Part shown: positions 8,401-17,016 of the stretch, one piece after another
Position numbering within the stretch: position 1 is the stretch's first letter
Layout of the letters: each line of letters begins with the position of its first letter
From: a virus
Virus record (IMG/VR): IMGVR_UViG_3300027791_000050
Span: 1 to 40,784 of that record
DNA: 40,784 nucleotides
Reading direction: 5' to 3' (one strand)
Notes under the pieces: model-generated
What the model saw: the letters and a program-made list of their open reading frames with translations, nothing else
What the model was told of the DNA's origin: nothing
Database searches by the model: none
Program-made: the position numbers and the translations under genes

Positions 8401-9164
8401 ATGTTACTAAAGATATTGAATATGATGAAATGCATGAAGATCAAGGTTATGATGACAAAGAAGATGAGTCATTAGGCATGCGTACTGGTAAAGAATCTGA
8501 TAAGAAACAGTCTATGAAAGATCGTAGAGACGATTCATATGGCAAGTTCGGTAGCAGAGACGAAGAACATGATCATTTAAAAGAAATGATGGCTATGCTT
8601 TCAGAAGTAGGAGCAGAAGCATCAGAAGAACCTACTCAGCCATTATCACAACACGATGATGAAAGACTATTAACTAAAGAAGGCGCAGAGGATGCACCTA
8701 AGGACGATGTAAACGACACTGAGAACGAAGAAATCACTGAGACACAAACTGAAGATCAAAGAGAGTTTGCAGTAGCAGAAGACGATGACTTAGAAGAAGG
8801 TAAGATACCCGCAGGTCTAAAAGCATACCAAGATAAAAAGAAAGGTAAGAAAGGCGATTCTGAGAAAGAGGTTGATGAAGCATGTGGAGACACGAAAGAA
8901 GAAGAAGAACTTACTGAATGGGCTAACGATGCTGGTAAAAACGGCACAGAAACTTCATTTGAACAAGATATCGACTTTATGACTAAAGTAATCTCAGGTG
9001 GACTTAACAAGCAGAAATCAACAGGTCAAACAACTATTCCAGTTATTGCAGGTCAAAATGATCGCACTGGCTACAATGGTGCTGACTTAGTTAAAGAAGG
9101 CTCTGTAATGTCACATGATGGCCTAGCAGGTCTAATGCTTAAGATGGATGAGTTAAGCAAATAA
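5499..9164 (+). CDS. Large acidic repeat protein, probable virion-internal or scaffold-type
   Basis: A 1221-residue, strongly acidic, low-complexity protein; ATG 5499 is preceded by AAGG (5487-5490). Visible parts: a Lys-rich N-terminus; two related modules of about 35 residues near 338-372 and 602-636 with the pattern K-x-M-C-x-x-G-x-S...I...HP-x-C...L-x-x-MI, which look like small helical or metal-binding units; a glycine-zipper stretch near 445-475 (GAVAGGVLGAKAG...GTVAGAYLG); and three copies of a 45-residue hydrophilic repeat starting QGYDDKEDESLGMRTG at residues 778, 843 and 982. It carries several [LI]xEG sites (NLKEG, HLIEG, KLDEG, DLEEG) of the kind cut by T4 prohead protease. The C-terminus (about 1150 on) is more ordered. 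It follows the capsid-targeted gene after 10 bases and ends at a terminator. Function is unknown; a head-core role is inference. Confidence 0.7.
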   Translation: MDFKDILTKFDKVTEKESLVKKEPKKESKKPRPSNMLTESDSVTKEFKLPSLKKVFEELSIAPASGQPAQEIQKDGQTIGTVTNPTVANQLKTAMDAGELTIGEQEIQEAEDWIDGAVKKPGAFKAQAERAGMSTSAFAKHVLANKDKFNAKTEKRANLAKTFSKMKETDTPPESSMDLTSPISGGGMRESDGSGSYGGQSPLSYDTQRSSKMKVKEAIKLPEITPQMGDNGSNTQSVISGKKVKEGANMAAQYGPDDGSHNSSNDEKGNAAANAALAANDADTPQLVKEKTKDYDVKPTNNPKAAKGKVLNPKGKTDGKASPETYVESKSRNLPSISRLKSMCNEGLSTSAIQQLHPKCNKKELNIMIKNTKTNLKEGAHHILKAAKHMGHAHGLCKGGYSCPHDEGSEGARAYHEGYKEGLDEACGMGIRNEPIAGMEEGVAGAVAGGVLGAKAGFLPSVSGTVAGAYLGHKAQQAADNTNENEGEVVDTMASYGAMGEAESSPDGNVGADDAGAYDKYDWDAQTVEREVSEDEFEEGNAFSGALAKAHTGDKFEVGGKEFTKTTESDAYLEEDEWTFESLEQELNFHLIEGKDGMPTKAHITKMCKDGKSKAEICKMHPNCDQGKLKTMIDHCKKEMKSKLDEGYTMSITQGEENTPDRVSVNATDAEADKLIKFVKDVGLGQYGDAEVADVDAEVVDTGSFYGSPEVEVEPQGSHDDMLKLMGIVDMPNGDFEDEVEAPGTDIDVQVDDAACESCGDKHAMEEGCGDKSMEETQGYDDKEDESLGMRTGKESGKHQSMKDRRDDSYGKFGKRDEEHRDIKEYEDDHDVKPQADDMHEEQGYDDKEDESLGMRTGKESDHKQSDKARRDDSYGKFGKRDSEHREKSLEEMMGMIDEMSQGYDAVEEEKDAGLYDKYDWNASTEGDKKVDEESDVERDDHAEKAGREVAHDADYDDRRHPGKDGKDVTKDIEYDEMHEDQGYDDKEDESLGMRTGKESDKKQSMKDRRDDSYGKFGSRDEEHDHLKEMMAMLSEVGAEASEEPTQPLSQHDDERLLTKEGAEDAPKDDVNDTENEEITETQTEDQREFAVAEDDDLEEGKIPAGLKAYQDKKKGKKGDSEKEVDEACGDTKEEEELTEWANDAGKNGTETSFEQDIDFMTKVISGGLNKQKSTGQTTIPVIAGQNDRTGYNGADLVKEGSVMSHDGLAGLMLKMDELSK
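7830..8580 (+). repeat. Three dispersed copies of a 45-codon repeat
   Basis: Units beginning at 7830, 8025 and 8442 code for near-identical segments (QGYDDKEDESLGMRTGKES ... DDSYGKFG). The DNA copies differ at several synonymous sites, so the protein sequence appears conserved by selection or older duplication rather than copied very recently. Confidence 0.8.
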
Positions 9165-9189
9165 AAATAATATAACGTTGAACCCGTTT

Positions 9190-9218
9190 AAATACCCGGC
9201 TAAGTCGGGTATTTTTTT
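9190..9218 (+). terminator. Intrinsic terminator after the acidic repeat protein
   Basis: An 8-bp or longer stem (AATACCCG / CGGGTATT) with a 7-base loop is followed by a run of seven T. It separates the head gene group from the fibre group. Confidence 0.85.
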
Positions 9219-9253
9219 GGCTATTGCCTATATAGCGGCATCTGTTTAACAAA

Positions 9254-9261
9254 GATAAATA
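9254..9261 (+). promoter_or_regulatory. T4-like late promoter, GATAAATA
   Basis: GATAAATA lies between the terminator and the fibre gene. Predicted start near 9267 leaves a 17-base leader containing AGGAAAG before ATG 9284. Confidence 0.65.
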
Positions 9262-9283
9262 CTACTATTAGGAAAGAATTGCT

Positions 9284-12200
9284 ATGGCACAAAGAAATAT
9301 TGACTTCGGAGCATTCCCTGACGATCCAGATGCAGATGCTATACGATCGGCATTTGAGAAAGTTCAGTTAAATTTTACAGAAGTATTCGCTGGATTAGGC
9401 GATCAAGCAGTAGTATCAGTTAACAAGACAGCAGGGCCGGGAGTATACTTAGTGAACGGTTCCCCAGTAGGAAACGTTGTCTTAGGTGCTAACATATCTT
9501 GCGTACAGTTTACTTCAACAACGTTATCATTAACTAGAGATGCACCCGGAAACGGCTCCCCAGGTGGTAGTGCAACTATCACAGACTCGACTCAAACATT
9601 ATATATTGATATACCTAACACTGTAGCAAATATCAGTGACGTAATAGTATCAAACTCAATACAAGGTAATGCAATTATAGGTAATGTGTCCGGAGACTTC
9701 GGATACATATTAGCAAATGCAACATCTGGTAATGGAAACATTAATGCCAACAACATAACATTGTCTGCCGCTCTTATAGCCGCAAATGTCAGTGGTAATG
9801 GAGCTGGACTATCAGCAATCGCTGGTGCTAATGTAACTGGAACTGTACCATTAGCAACAACTGCAGGTACAGTATCAACTATAGCACAACCAAACATAAC
9901 ATCATTAGGTACGTTGACAACACTAGCTGTTCAGTCAACCGTTACTGCGGTAGCATTCACTGCTAACACAGGTTTATTCACTGGAGATGGCGGAGGCTTA
10001 TCAAACATCACAGGAGCAAACGTTACTGGACAAGTAACGAATGCCGCAACTGCAAATATTGTTGCAGGTGCTAATGTAACCGGAGAAGTTTCACATGCCG
10101 CAGTATCAAACTCTGTAGCTGGTGCAAATGTTTCAGGTGCAGTAACATTCGCATCGACCGCTAACGCAGTAGCCGGAGCAAATGTCTCAGGTGAAGTAAC
10201 TAATGCCGCAATCGCAAACTCAGTTGCAGGTGCTAACGTAAGTGGTGCAGTAACATTCGCTGGAACTGCAAACGCAGTTGCTGGTGCTAATGTAAGCGGA
10301 GCAGTTGCTTTTGCAACTACTGCTAATGCAGTCGCAGGCGCTAATGTATCAGGTGAAGTAACTAATGCCGCAACAGCAAATGCAGTGGCAGCCGGTAATG
10401 TAATAGGTACTATAAACTTAGCAACATTCGCTGGAACTGCAAATGCAGTAGCAGGTGCAAACGTCAGTGGAGCAGTAGCATTCGCAACTACAGCAAACGC
10501 AGTAGCAGGCGCTAATGTAAGTGGAGCAGTAGCATTCGCAACTACAGCAAACGCAATAGCAGGTGCTAATGTCAGTGGTGAAGTTGGATTCTCAGCAGTT
10601 TCAAACTCAGTTGCTGGCGCAAACATATCAGGTACTGTAGCAAATGCAACATATGCTGTTACAACAGGTACAGTAGAAACTGCCGCACAACCAAACATAA
10701 CAAGTACAGGCACATTAACATCATTAGATGTTACAGGAAATGTAACTGCCGGAAACTTAACTACAACTGGATTAATTACAGGTGACGGTGGTGGTCTATC
10801 AAACATATCTGTATCAACAGGTTCATATATCGAAAACGGCACAAGTGAAGCAAGACTTGATGCTAGTGGACCGTTCAGAGTTACAGTAGGTGGAACTGCA
10901 AACATATTACAAGTTAAGAATACTGGAACCAAGGTAGAAGTATTAGGTTCATTATCAGTATCTGCAGGTATTGACAACAACATAAACTTTAATAGCACAT
11001 CTAATTTAGGACCCGTAAGTAATGTAACAGTTACTGGTGGTACAGCAGGATCATTCTTAAAAACAGATGGCGCTGGTACTTTATCTTTTGATAGTGCAAC
11101 ATTAGTACCGGCTCAAGGTTCAGATACACAGGTCATATTTAATGACGGTGGCTCTGATTATGCTGGTAACACAGGATTTACATTCAATAAAACAACAGGT
11201 AACTTAAATACACCCGGCTCTATTATTGCTGCCGGCGGAGTATCTGCTGGAATATTAGGCGGAAGTCTAACAACAATAGCACAACCAAATATCACATCTG
11301 TTGGTACTTTAAGTTCATTAATATTAAGTGGAAACTTAAACACTAACAGTGATCTAATTACAAACGCTGGTAACATTACAATTGCAGGCGGTAGTGGAAC
11401 ATTCATCGGCAACGGCAACGGATTAACTAATATACCAGGTGCAAATATAACAGGCGCTGTTCCTACAGCAACTTTAGCAACATTCGCAACTACAGCAAAC
11501 GCAGTAGCAGGTGCTAATGTAAGTGGAGAAGTTACATTCGCGGCAACAGCAAACGCAGTTGCTGGTGCTAATGTATCTGGGGCAGTTGCTTTTGCAACTA
11601 CTGCTAATGCAGTAGCAGGTGCTAATGTAAGTGGAGTAGTAACAAGTGCAACATCAGCAACTACAGCAAGTACAGTAACAACAGCCGCACAACCAAACAT
11701 CACAAGTGTCGGTACATTGTCATCATTATCAGTCACTGGTAGTGTGTCTGCAGGGAATGTGTCAGGCACAGGTGGTGTGTTTACATATGTATCTGGAGAT
11801 GGAGCAAATTTAACAGCAATCACAGGACAAAATGTTTCAGGTGAAGTTGACTTTGCTCAAGTAGCAAACTCAGTAGCAGGAGCTAATGTATCAGGTACAG
11901 TATCAAGTGCTACAACAGCCACAACTTCAGGTACAGTAACAACTGCGGCACAACCAAGCATTACATCTCTTGGTACACTATCAGGATTAGGTGTCAATGG
12001 AATTATAACAGCATCAGCAGTAGTAGCAAATACAGGATTATTTACAGGTGATGGTGGCGGCCTATCAAATGTAGCATCCGCTAATATTTCTGGAACAGTA
12101 GCAAACGCAACATATGCAACATCAGCAGGTAGTTCAGCACTAGCATTAGATATTACAGGGGCATCACAGCCGAACGTTACTTCTGTTGGTACATTAACTA

Positions 12201-12550
12201 ACTTAACAGTGTCTGGTAATATAACTAATCAGACTCACATTATTAAAGACGTAACAACAGTAACTGCAACCGGAACAAATCTAGCAGGTGCTACAGCAGT
12301 AGCCGGAGCAGATATATTCACAGTAACAACACCTAGCAATGACAATGGTGTTTTACTAATGACAGCCGTTGCAGGTTTATGTCTATACATTAAAAATATA
12401 TCAGCATCAAATATATTAAAAGTATATCCGGCACCGGGTGATAACATTGATGGTAGCCCTGGGGCAATGTCAATAGGTCCTAAAGGACATATTCAATTTG
12501 TAGCACATAGTTCATCAGCATGGTATACTGTTGGCGCAACATATGCATAA
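9284..12550 (+). CDS. Repeat-rich tail fibre protein
   Basis: A 1088-residue protein, presumably a trimeric fibre contacting the host surface. The N-terminal segment (residues 5-35, with FPDDPDADAIRSAFEKVQ and NFTEVF) is an attachment-type module seen on marine phage fibres. The body is built of short repeats: an 18-residue unit of the type AVAGANVSGAVAFATTAN in two blocks (about 250-450 and 735-790), TGDGGGLSNI-type units at least five times, and AAQPNITSVGTLSSL-type units. Such Ala/Gly/Val/Asn repeats fit an elongated beta-structured shaft. The last 110 residues are non-repetitive (from about DVTTVTATGTNLAG to the end) and look like a tip or trimerisation domain. Start ATG 9284 follows AGGA at 9270-9273. 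Long reverse-strand open frames opposite the repeats are artefacts. Fibre class is confident; receptor unknown. Confidence 0.82.
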   Translation: MAQRNIDFGAFPDDPDADAIRSAFEKVQLNFTEVFAGLGDQAVVSVNKTAGPGVYLVNGSPVGNVVLGANISCVQFTSTTLSLTRDAPGNGSPGGSATITDSTQTLYIDIPNTVANISDVIVSNSIQGNAIIGNVSGDFGYILANATSGNGNINANNITLSAALIAANVSGNGAGLSAIAGANVTGTVPLATTAGTVSTIAQPNITSLGTLTTLAVQSTVTAVAFTANTGLFTGDGGGLSNITGANVTGQVTNAATANIVAGANVTGEVSHAAVSNSVAGANVSGAVTFASTANAVAGANVSGEVTNAAIANSVAGANVSGAVTFAGTANAVAGANVSGAVAFATTANAVAGANVSGEVTNAATANAVAAGNVIGTINLATFAGTANAVAGANVSGAVAFATTANAVAGANVSGAVAFATTANAIAGANVSGEVGFSAVSNSVAGANISGTVANATYAVTTGTVETAAQPNITSTGTLTSLDVTGNVTAGNLTTTGLITGDGGGLSNISVSTGSYIENGTSEARLDASGPFRVTVGGTANILQVKNTGTKVEVLGSLSVSAGIDNNINFNSTSNLGPVSNVTVTGGTAGSFLKTDGAGTLSFDSATLVPAQGSDTQVIFNDGGSDYAGNTGFTFNKTTGNLNTPGSIIAAGGVSAGILGGSLTTIAQPNITSVGTLSSLILSGNLNTNSDLITNAGNITIAGGSGTFIGNGNGLTNIPGANITGAVPTATLATFATTANAVAGANVSGEVTFAATANAVAGANVSGAVAFATTANAVAGANVSGVVTSATSATTASTVTTAAQPNITSVGTLSSLSVTGSVSAGNVSGTGGVFTYVSGDGANLTAITGQNVSGEVDFAQVANSVAGANVSGTVSSATTATTSGTVTTAAQPSITSLGTLSGLGVNGIITASAVVANTGLFTGDGGGLSNVASANISGTVANATYATSAGSSALALDITGASQPNVTSVGTLTNLTVSGNITNQTHIIKDVTTVTATGTNLAGATAVAGADIFTVTTPSNDNGVLLMTAVAGLCLYIKNISASNILKVYPAPGDNIDGSPGAMSIGPKGHIQFVAHSSSAWYTVGATYA
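10060..10640 (+). repeat. Tandem 54-bp-type repeats in tail fibre gene
   Basis: Around ten to twelve imperfect copies of a unit coding AVAGANVSGxVxxATTAN occur here; a second smaller block lies at about 11485-11645. Several adjacent copies share long identical DNA stretches, making slippage or recombination between copies likely. Confidence 0.8.
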
Positions 12551-12582
12551 TGTTTTGCATCTTTAAGAAGGATAAAAAACAA

Positions 12583-13044
12583 ATGAAACTTAGCAATAAT
12601 TTTACATTAACAGAGTTTGAAAAAAGTCAAACTGCTATACGTCAAGGTTTAGATAACACTATGCCTGAAGAACATTTAGCAAATGCAAAGGCTCTCTGTG
12701 AAAATGTATTGCAAAAAGTCAGAGAACATTTCGGACCTACTACTATTAACAGTGGATATCGTGGGGATGCCTTAAATAAAGCAGTAGGTGGAAGTGCAAA
12801 ATCACAACATTGTAAAGGACAAGCGGCAGACATTGAAGTCCCCGGTGTCTCTACATTTGAGGTTGCTAAATGGATCGAAAGACATACTGACTTTGATCAA
12901 GTCATCTTAGAGTTTTATACTCCGGGCATACCAGACTCTGGTTGGGTACATGTTACCTACAATACAGAAGGTAATAGAAAGAAATCTTTGACTGCATCTA
13001 AAGTAGGTGGTAAAACACACTACTCTCTAGGATTAAATCGATGA
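12583..13044 (+). CDS. M15-type zinc peptidase, putative endolysin or virion peptidoglycan hydrolase
   Basis: From ATG 12583 the protein has 153 residues; AAGAAGGA (12566-12573) gives a good ribosome site. An in-frame ATG at 12520 would overlap the fibre gene by 31 bases and lacks a site, so it is not used. The sequence has the Peptidase M15 layout (D-Ala-D-Ala carboxypeptidase/L-Ala-D-Glu peptidase class): INSGYRGDALNKAVGG, then SQHCKGQAAD with H76 and D83, then GWVHVTY with H123. H76, D83 and H123 are the expected zinc ligands. No signal peptide or membrane segment is seen, so export would need a holin or delivery within the virion. It lies between fibre genes and its TGA overlaps the next ATG. 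Peptidase class is firm; the lysis versus entry role is not. Confidence 0.85.
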   Translation: MKLSNNFTLTEFEKSQTAIRQGLDNTMPEEHLANAKALCENVLQKVREHFGPTTINSGYRGDALNKAVGGSAKSQHCKGQAADIEVPGVSTFEVAKWIERHTDFDQVILEFYTPGIPDSGWVHVTYNTEGNRKKSLTASKVGGKTHYSLGLNR

Positions 13045-15665
13045 GCAACCATCCTACATGGGTAACTACAGCAGGCTCTATCGGCACATACCCGTCGCAA
13101 GTTGCTATGACATTTACTTTTTCAGCAACACCTATTGCTCCTGCTACAAAAATTACATATGCTGTACTTAGTGGTGCTCTTCCTACAGGATTAACATTGA
13201 ATAGTACAACAGGTATACTATCAGGAACACCCGGCATCGTCGGCTCTGATACTACATACAACTTTGCTGTAAGAGCAACAGATGATTATACAGGTGATAA
13301 TCAACGCATAGCAGATAGAACTTTTAGTACAATTATTAGTGGAGTTGCTACACCTACATTTGCTACACCAACTGGAACAATACTAAACACAAACGACACG
13401 GTGTGGAGAGAATTACAAATAGAATATAATAATCCAGTAGCATCTAATCCAGTATTAATAAGAAAAGTGCAAGGTAGTTTACCTCCAGGCTTAGAATTAA
13501 ACAGTAAAGGATTATTAAGAGGCTACCCAGAACCACCTGTTATTAATATTAATTATAGTGCTGTAACTACATCAGTCTTAGCAATATCATCTAGTATTTT
13601 AACAGTATTAAGTACAACTGGCTTTGTTAAAGAAAGACCTATTACATTTTCTGGAACTGTATACGGAGACATCGTAGTTAATAGAACTTATTATGTCAAA
13701 GATATTCTAACTGCAACTACATTTACAATCTCAGGCGCACGTGGTGGAACAGCAGAGGTTCTTGTTGATGGTGTAGGTACATTCAATGCCTCATTACCAC
13801 AGATTCAAACAGGTGAACCAACAGTACAGACATATTCATTTACATTAGAACTATCATCACCATTAGGTAATGCATTAGAATCATATAACATTGTTGTTGC
13901 AAATCAAAATGCACCAATTAGTGCAGGAGGACCTGGCTTCCCGGGTAATACTAGAACACCGAGTATATTGAATACTAGGCCTACAACATTTGATGTTGCA
14001 ACAAATGATCCAACTAACTATGGTTATTATGTATTTCCTAATGATGATATAAACACAACATATTCTCCCGGTACAGAAGCAAATATCGGAACATATCCAA
14101 GTGGAGAATACTTCTCATGGAGAATGCTCGGTAAAGACTTTGATGGAGATGCTTTAGAGTATCAATTTATAGATTTACCCTTAGGGTTAGTAGGAGACTC
14201 TACTACAGGATGGATCACAGGAACGCCTACAATCGCCGCTGACAGCATTTCAAACTATGCATTTAGTGTGAACGTAAGAAAAGCAAGTTTTACTAACGTA
14301 CAGAGTTCTGTATTTAAATTTAAGATGACAGTTTCTAATAATATATTAGGTACAGTTACATGGGTTACCCCTAGCGATCTTGGTAAGATGAATAATAGTG
14401 AAACATCTATTTTATCTGTAAGTGCGACATCAGATGTTACACTTAACTACAGAGTAACAAGCGGAAAATTACCCCCTGAGTTAAAGTTATTAGATAACGG
14501 AGAGATATCAGGTACAGTATCGTATCAACCTACAGACACGTTTTTAAATAAAAATACTGAAACAGAATTTGACTTTACAATCGAAGCATATTCATCTCTT
14601 TACCCTGTTGTACATTCTAGTAGAACATTTACATTAAAAATTGTACAAGAATTTGATCAACCTACTGATACATTATATATTAAATGTGTTCCGGGTGTTG
14701 CAGATAGAAATATAATTAAAGGATTGCTTAATAACACTACACTTATTCCAACAGCAGACTTATATCGATCTGACGATGTTAACTTTGGTAAAGCAACAAA
14801 CATTACATATGAACATGCATATGGAATCTATGCAAGTGACTTTGATGAGTATGTAGCCGCTATTACTAAGAATCATTATTGGAGATATATTACATTAGGC
14901 CAATTAAAAACAGCAGTTGCAAAGAATGCGGCTGGTACAGTAGTATATGAAGTTGTGTACTCAGAAGTACAAGACAACTTAGTTAATCCTAAAGGCAAAA
15001 GTGTTAGTGAAGAAATAATATGGCCAAGAAACATACCATTAAACAAAGGGCCTTGGTATACAAGTGTGACTGATGTATATACAAGTTATGTTAATACAAC
15101 ACCTGCAGGACAGCAGATAGAAACACAAGAAACATTTGAAGAACAGTTATTATCTGATGAAAGTGGTTTGCCTTTATTAACAGAAACAAGTCAACCAGGC
15201 TACTATACAAGTTTGACTCCAGGATATGCAAGAAACTTATTCCCAAACAGTCTACCCAACATGAGAGACAGAACAGGCACAAACTTAGGACAAGAATTTG
15301 ACTTTAGATTGCTTCCTGAATGGATGACAAGTCAACAAGCAAATGGTTCGACATTAGGTTACACTCCTGCTTGGGTCATTGCTTATTGTAAACCAGGAAC
15401 ATCAGCAACGATTAAGAATAATATTGAAACATTATGGTTAGATCCTTTAGGAAGACCGTATACATTAAACACAATTAACTTCCAGTTAGATAGAATAACT
15501 GTAGATAAATCTGTTACGTTTGACTATGATAATAATGTTAGTCCGCCCGCATGGACAGGACTACCGAGTGCTTCTCCAGAGCCTAACCCTATCGACTCTA
15601 AAGATTTTCATGTCTTATTTCCTAGACGCACTATCTTACCAGACGAAGGAAATGTATCTGGCTAA
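13041..15665 (+). CDS. Ig/cadherin-like adhesin, probable tail fibre or baseplate-associated protein
   Basis: An 874-residue protein overlapping the M15 gene by four bases (ATGA). It contains several putative Ig-fold (He_PIG/cadherin-like) domains recognised by the motif L-P-x-G-L-x-L-x-x-x-x-G-x-x-x-G-T/Y-P: ALPTGLTLNSTTGILSGTP near residue 46, SLPPGLELNSKGLLRGYP near 147, DLPLGLVGDSTTGWITGTP near 380 and KLPPELKLLDNGEISGTV near 475. Between domains (about 178-250) sits a module also found twice in the following gene. The C-terminal third (from about 545) is a different, conserved-looking domain with Trp-rich patches. This arrangement is typical of marine myovirus adhesins. No signal peptide is needed for a virion protein. 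Structural role is likely; ligand unknown. Confidence 0.72.
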   Translation: MSNHPTWVTTAGSIGTYPSQVAMTFTFSATPIAPATKITYAVLSGALPTGLTLNSTTGILSGTPGIVGSDTTYNFAVRATDDYTGDNQRIADRTFSTIISGVATPTFATPTGTILNTNDTVWRELQIEYNNPVASNPVLIRKVQGSLPPGLELNSKGLLRGYPEPPVININYSAVTTSVLAISSSILTVLSTTGFVKERPITFSGTVYGDIVVNRTYYVKDILTATTFTISGARGGTAEVLVDGVGTFNASLPQIQTGEPTVQTYSFTLELSSPLGNALESYNIVVANQNAPISAGGPGFPGNTRTPSILNTRPTTFDVATNDPTNYGYYVFPNDDINTTYSPGTEANIGTYPSGEYFSWRMLGKDFDGDALEYQFIDLPLGLVGDSTTGWITGTPTIAADSISNYAFSVNVRKASFTNVQSSVFKFKMTVSNNILGTVTWVTPSDLGKMNNSETSILSVSATSDVTLNYRVTSGKLPPELKLLDNGEISGTVSYQPTDTFLNKNTETEFDFTIEAYSSLYPVVHSSRTFTLKIVQEFDQPTDTLYIKCVPGVADRNIIKGLLNNTTLIPTADLYRSDDVNFGKATNITYEHAYGIYASDFDEYVAAITKNHYWRYITLGQLKTAVAKNAAGTVVYEVVYSEVQDNLVNPKGKSVSEEIIWPRNIPLNKGPWYTSVTDVYTSYVNTTPAGQQIETQETFEEQLLSDESGLPLLTETSQPGYYTSLTPGYARNLFPNSLPNMRDRTGTNLGQEFDFRLLPEWMTSQQANGSTLGYTPAWVIAYCKPGTSATIKNNIETLWLDPLGRPYTLNTINFQLDRITVDKSVTFDYDNNVSPPAWTGLPSASPEPNPIDSKDFHVLFPRRTILPDEGNVSG

Positions 15666-15673
15666 TTTGCATA

Positions 15674-15681
15674 GATAAATA
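15674..15681 (+). promoter_or_regulatory. T4-like late promoter, GATAAATA
   Basis: GATAAATA lies in the 40-base gap between the adhesin and the next fibre gene; predicted start near 15687, leader about 19 bases. Confidence 0.6.
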
Positions 15682-15705
15682 GTATATTGAGAGATTAGAT
15701 AAATT

Positions 15706-17007
15706 ATGAGTACAATTAATACAAACGGAATAGACGGAAATTATCCGACTCCGGGACAAAATAATAGTTCTGAAGGGTTCAGAGATAACTTTACGGCTAT
15801 TAAAAACAACTTAAACACTGCTGGTACTGAAATTACAGAACTACAAGATAAAGTAGTACTTAAGCAAGGTTTGAATAATATTACATTAGATAATAATATG
15901 GGTAATACTTTAATTAGTAATGCCGCTATTAGAACATTTCGTAATACTACATATAATTTAGGTAATAATGTATCAGGTACTGTCGTTGTTGATTGTACAT
16001 TAGGTGACGTACAGTTTGCTACGATTACAGGTGATACAACTTTTCAACTTGCAGGGTGGTCACCAACTGCAACTAAACATACGATCACATTAGATTTAAC
16101 AATTTCAAATACATTAGCAAATCTTAATTTTCCAGCAACAGTAAGTGGTACTCTATTAGAAAACAACACACTTAATTCAGGTAATTTACAAATTGCTACT
16201 GCACCTTACGGGGCAGGAAGATTAGTATATGATCTATCTACAGTCGATTGCGGTAATTCAATCTTAATTGAACCGGTCAATAGACCTTATCAAACATCAC
16301 AGATAGAAACAAGAGATGCAAATACACCGACAGGTTATCAAGGTGATAGAAACGGCGATATTGCTGTTGCACCTGTAATAACTCCGATCACAGTAACTGC
16401 TACAACTATAACTACTAATATCTTTACAGTTGCATCGACTACAGGCTTTTATGTAGGTATGCCAATTCAATTCACTGCTCAAGGCGGCGGAACAATATTT
16501 GGTGGACCTGTTGCAGGCACAACTTATTACGTTTCTGCTATTGTAGCCGATACTAGTCTTGTTGTAACAACAGATACTGCACTTACTACACCTCTTACAC
16601 TATCAACTGCAACAGGAACGATGCAGGCTTCACCTATTGCTTACACATACATTTGTATAGGGAACTTTGATAGTAATGTAACAGCAGGGAACGCACAATC
16701 AGTTACAAGTAATGTTCTTACAGTAGGAGCAACATCAATTGCAAATACTTTTTGGGCAAATCAACCAGTTATCTTTTCAGGCGCTAATGTAACTAACGCA
16801 GGTTTAGTAGCCAATACACCATACTATGTTAAAACTGCACCAACAACAACCACTATGACATTGAGTAGAACTCGTATCGCAGGTGGTGTTGCAGGACCAA
16901 CTGTAGAACTAACAGATGCTACATCGGCACAAGTGGATGGAGTAATCGCAACAATTTATGTGCAAGGACATGATATCTGGAAGCGAGTTACGTTAGACTC
17001 ATTCTAA
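15706..17007 (+). CDS. Fibre-type virion protein with conserved N-terminal module
   Basis: A 433-residue protein. The N-terminus (residues 3-55, with INTNGIDGNYPTPGQNNSSE, FRDNFTAIKNNL and VVLKQG) is a module common on marine T4-like virion fibres and probably anchors the protein. Residues about 60-210 are beta-rich (GTVVVDCTLGDVQFATITGD). Two copies of a module of about 75 residues follow (about 227-305 and 330-410), each with [IV][FL]TV, a P[IV]xF strand and a T-x-YYV strand, ending at a short tail with VYIQGH-like character. The same module occurs once in the preceding adhesin. Only weak GAGAG-like sequence precedes ATG 15706. Virion location is likely from context; exact role unknown. Confidence 0.72.
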   Translation: MSTINTNGIDGNYPTPGQNNSSEGFRDNFTAIKNNLNTAGTEITELQDKVVLKQGLNNITLDNNMGNTLISNAAIRTFRNTTYNLGNNVSGTVVVDCTLGDVQFATITGDTTFQLAGWSPTATKHTITLDLTISNTLANLNFPATVSGTLLENNTLNSGNLQIATAPYGAGRLVYDLSTVDCGNSILIEPVNRPYQTSQIETRDANTPTGYQGDRNGDIAVAPVITPITVTATTITTNIFTVASTTGFYVGMPIQFTAQGGGTIFGGPVAGTTYYVSAIVADTSLVVTTDTALTTPLTLSTATGTMQASPIAYTYICIGNFDSNVTAGNAQSVTSNVLTVGATSIANTFWANQPVIFSGANVTNAGLVANTPYYVKTAPTTTTMTLSRTRIAGGVAGPTVELTDATSAQVDGVIATIYVQGHDIWKRVTLDSF

Positions 17008-17016
17008 GAGGACGCT

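Noticed and set aside
9931-10998. Long minus-strand open frame (355 codons) opposite the fibre repeats, and another at 11158-11823
   Set aside because: They mirror the Ala/Gly/Val repeat code of the fibre gene. Their translations are low-complexity Ala/Pro/Thr repeats without a ribosome site, and the plus-strand frame has clear fibre features.
12520-12582. Upstream start of the M15 peptidase at 12520
   Set aside because: It overlaps the fibre gene, lacks a ribosome site and adds a Cys-rich stretch unlike the family; ATG 12583 has AAGAAGGA and fits the family start.
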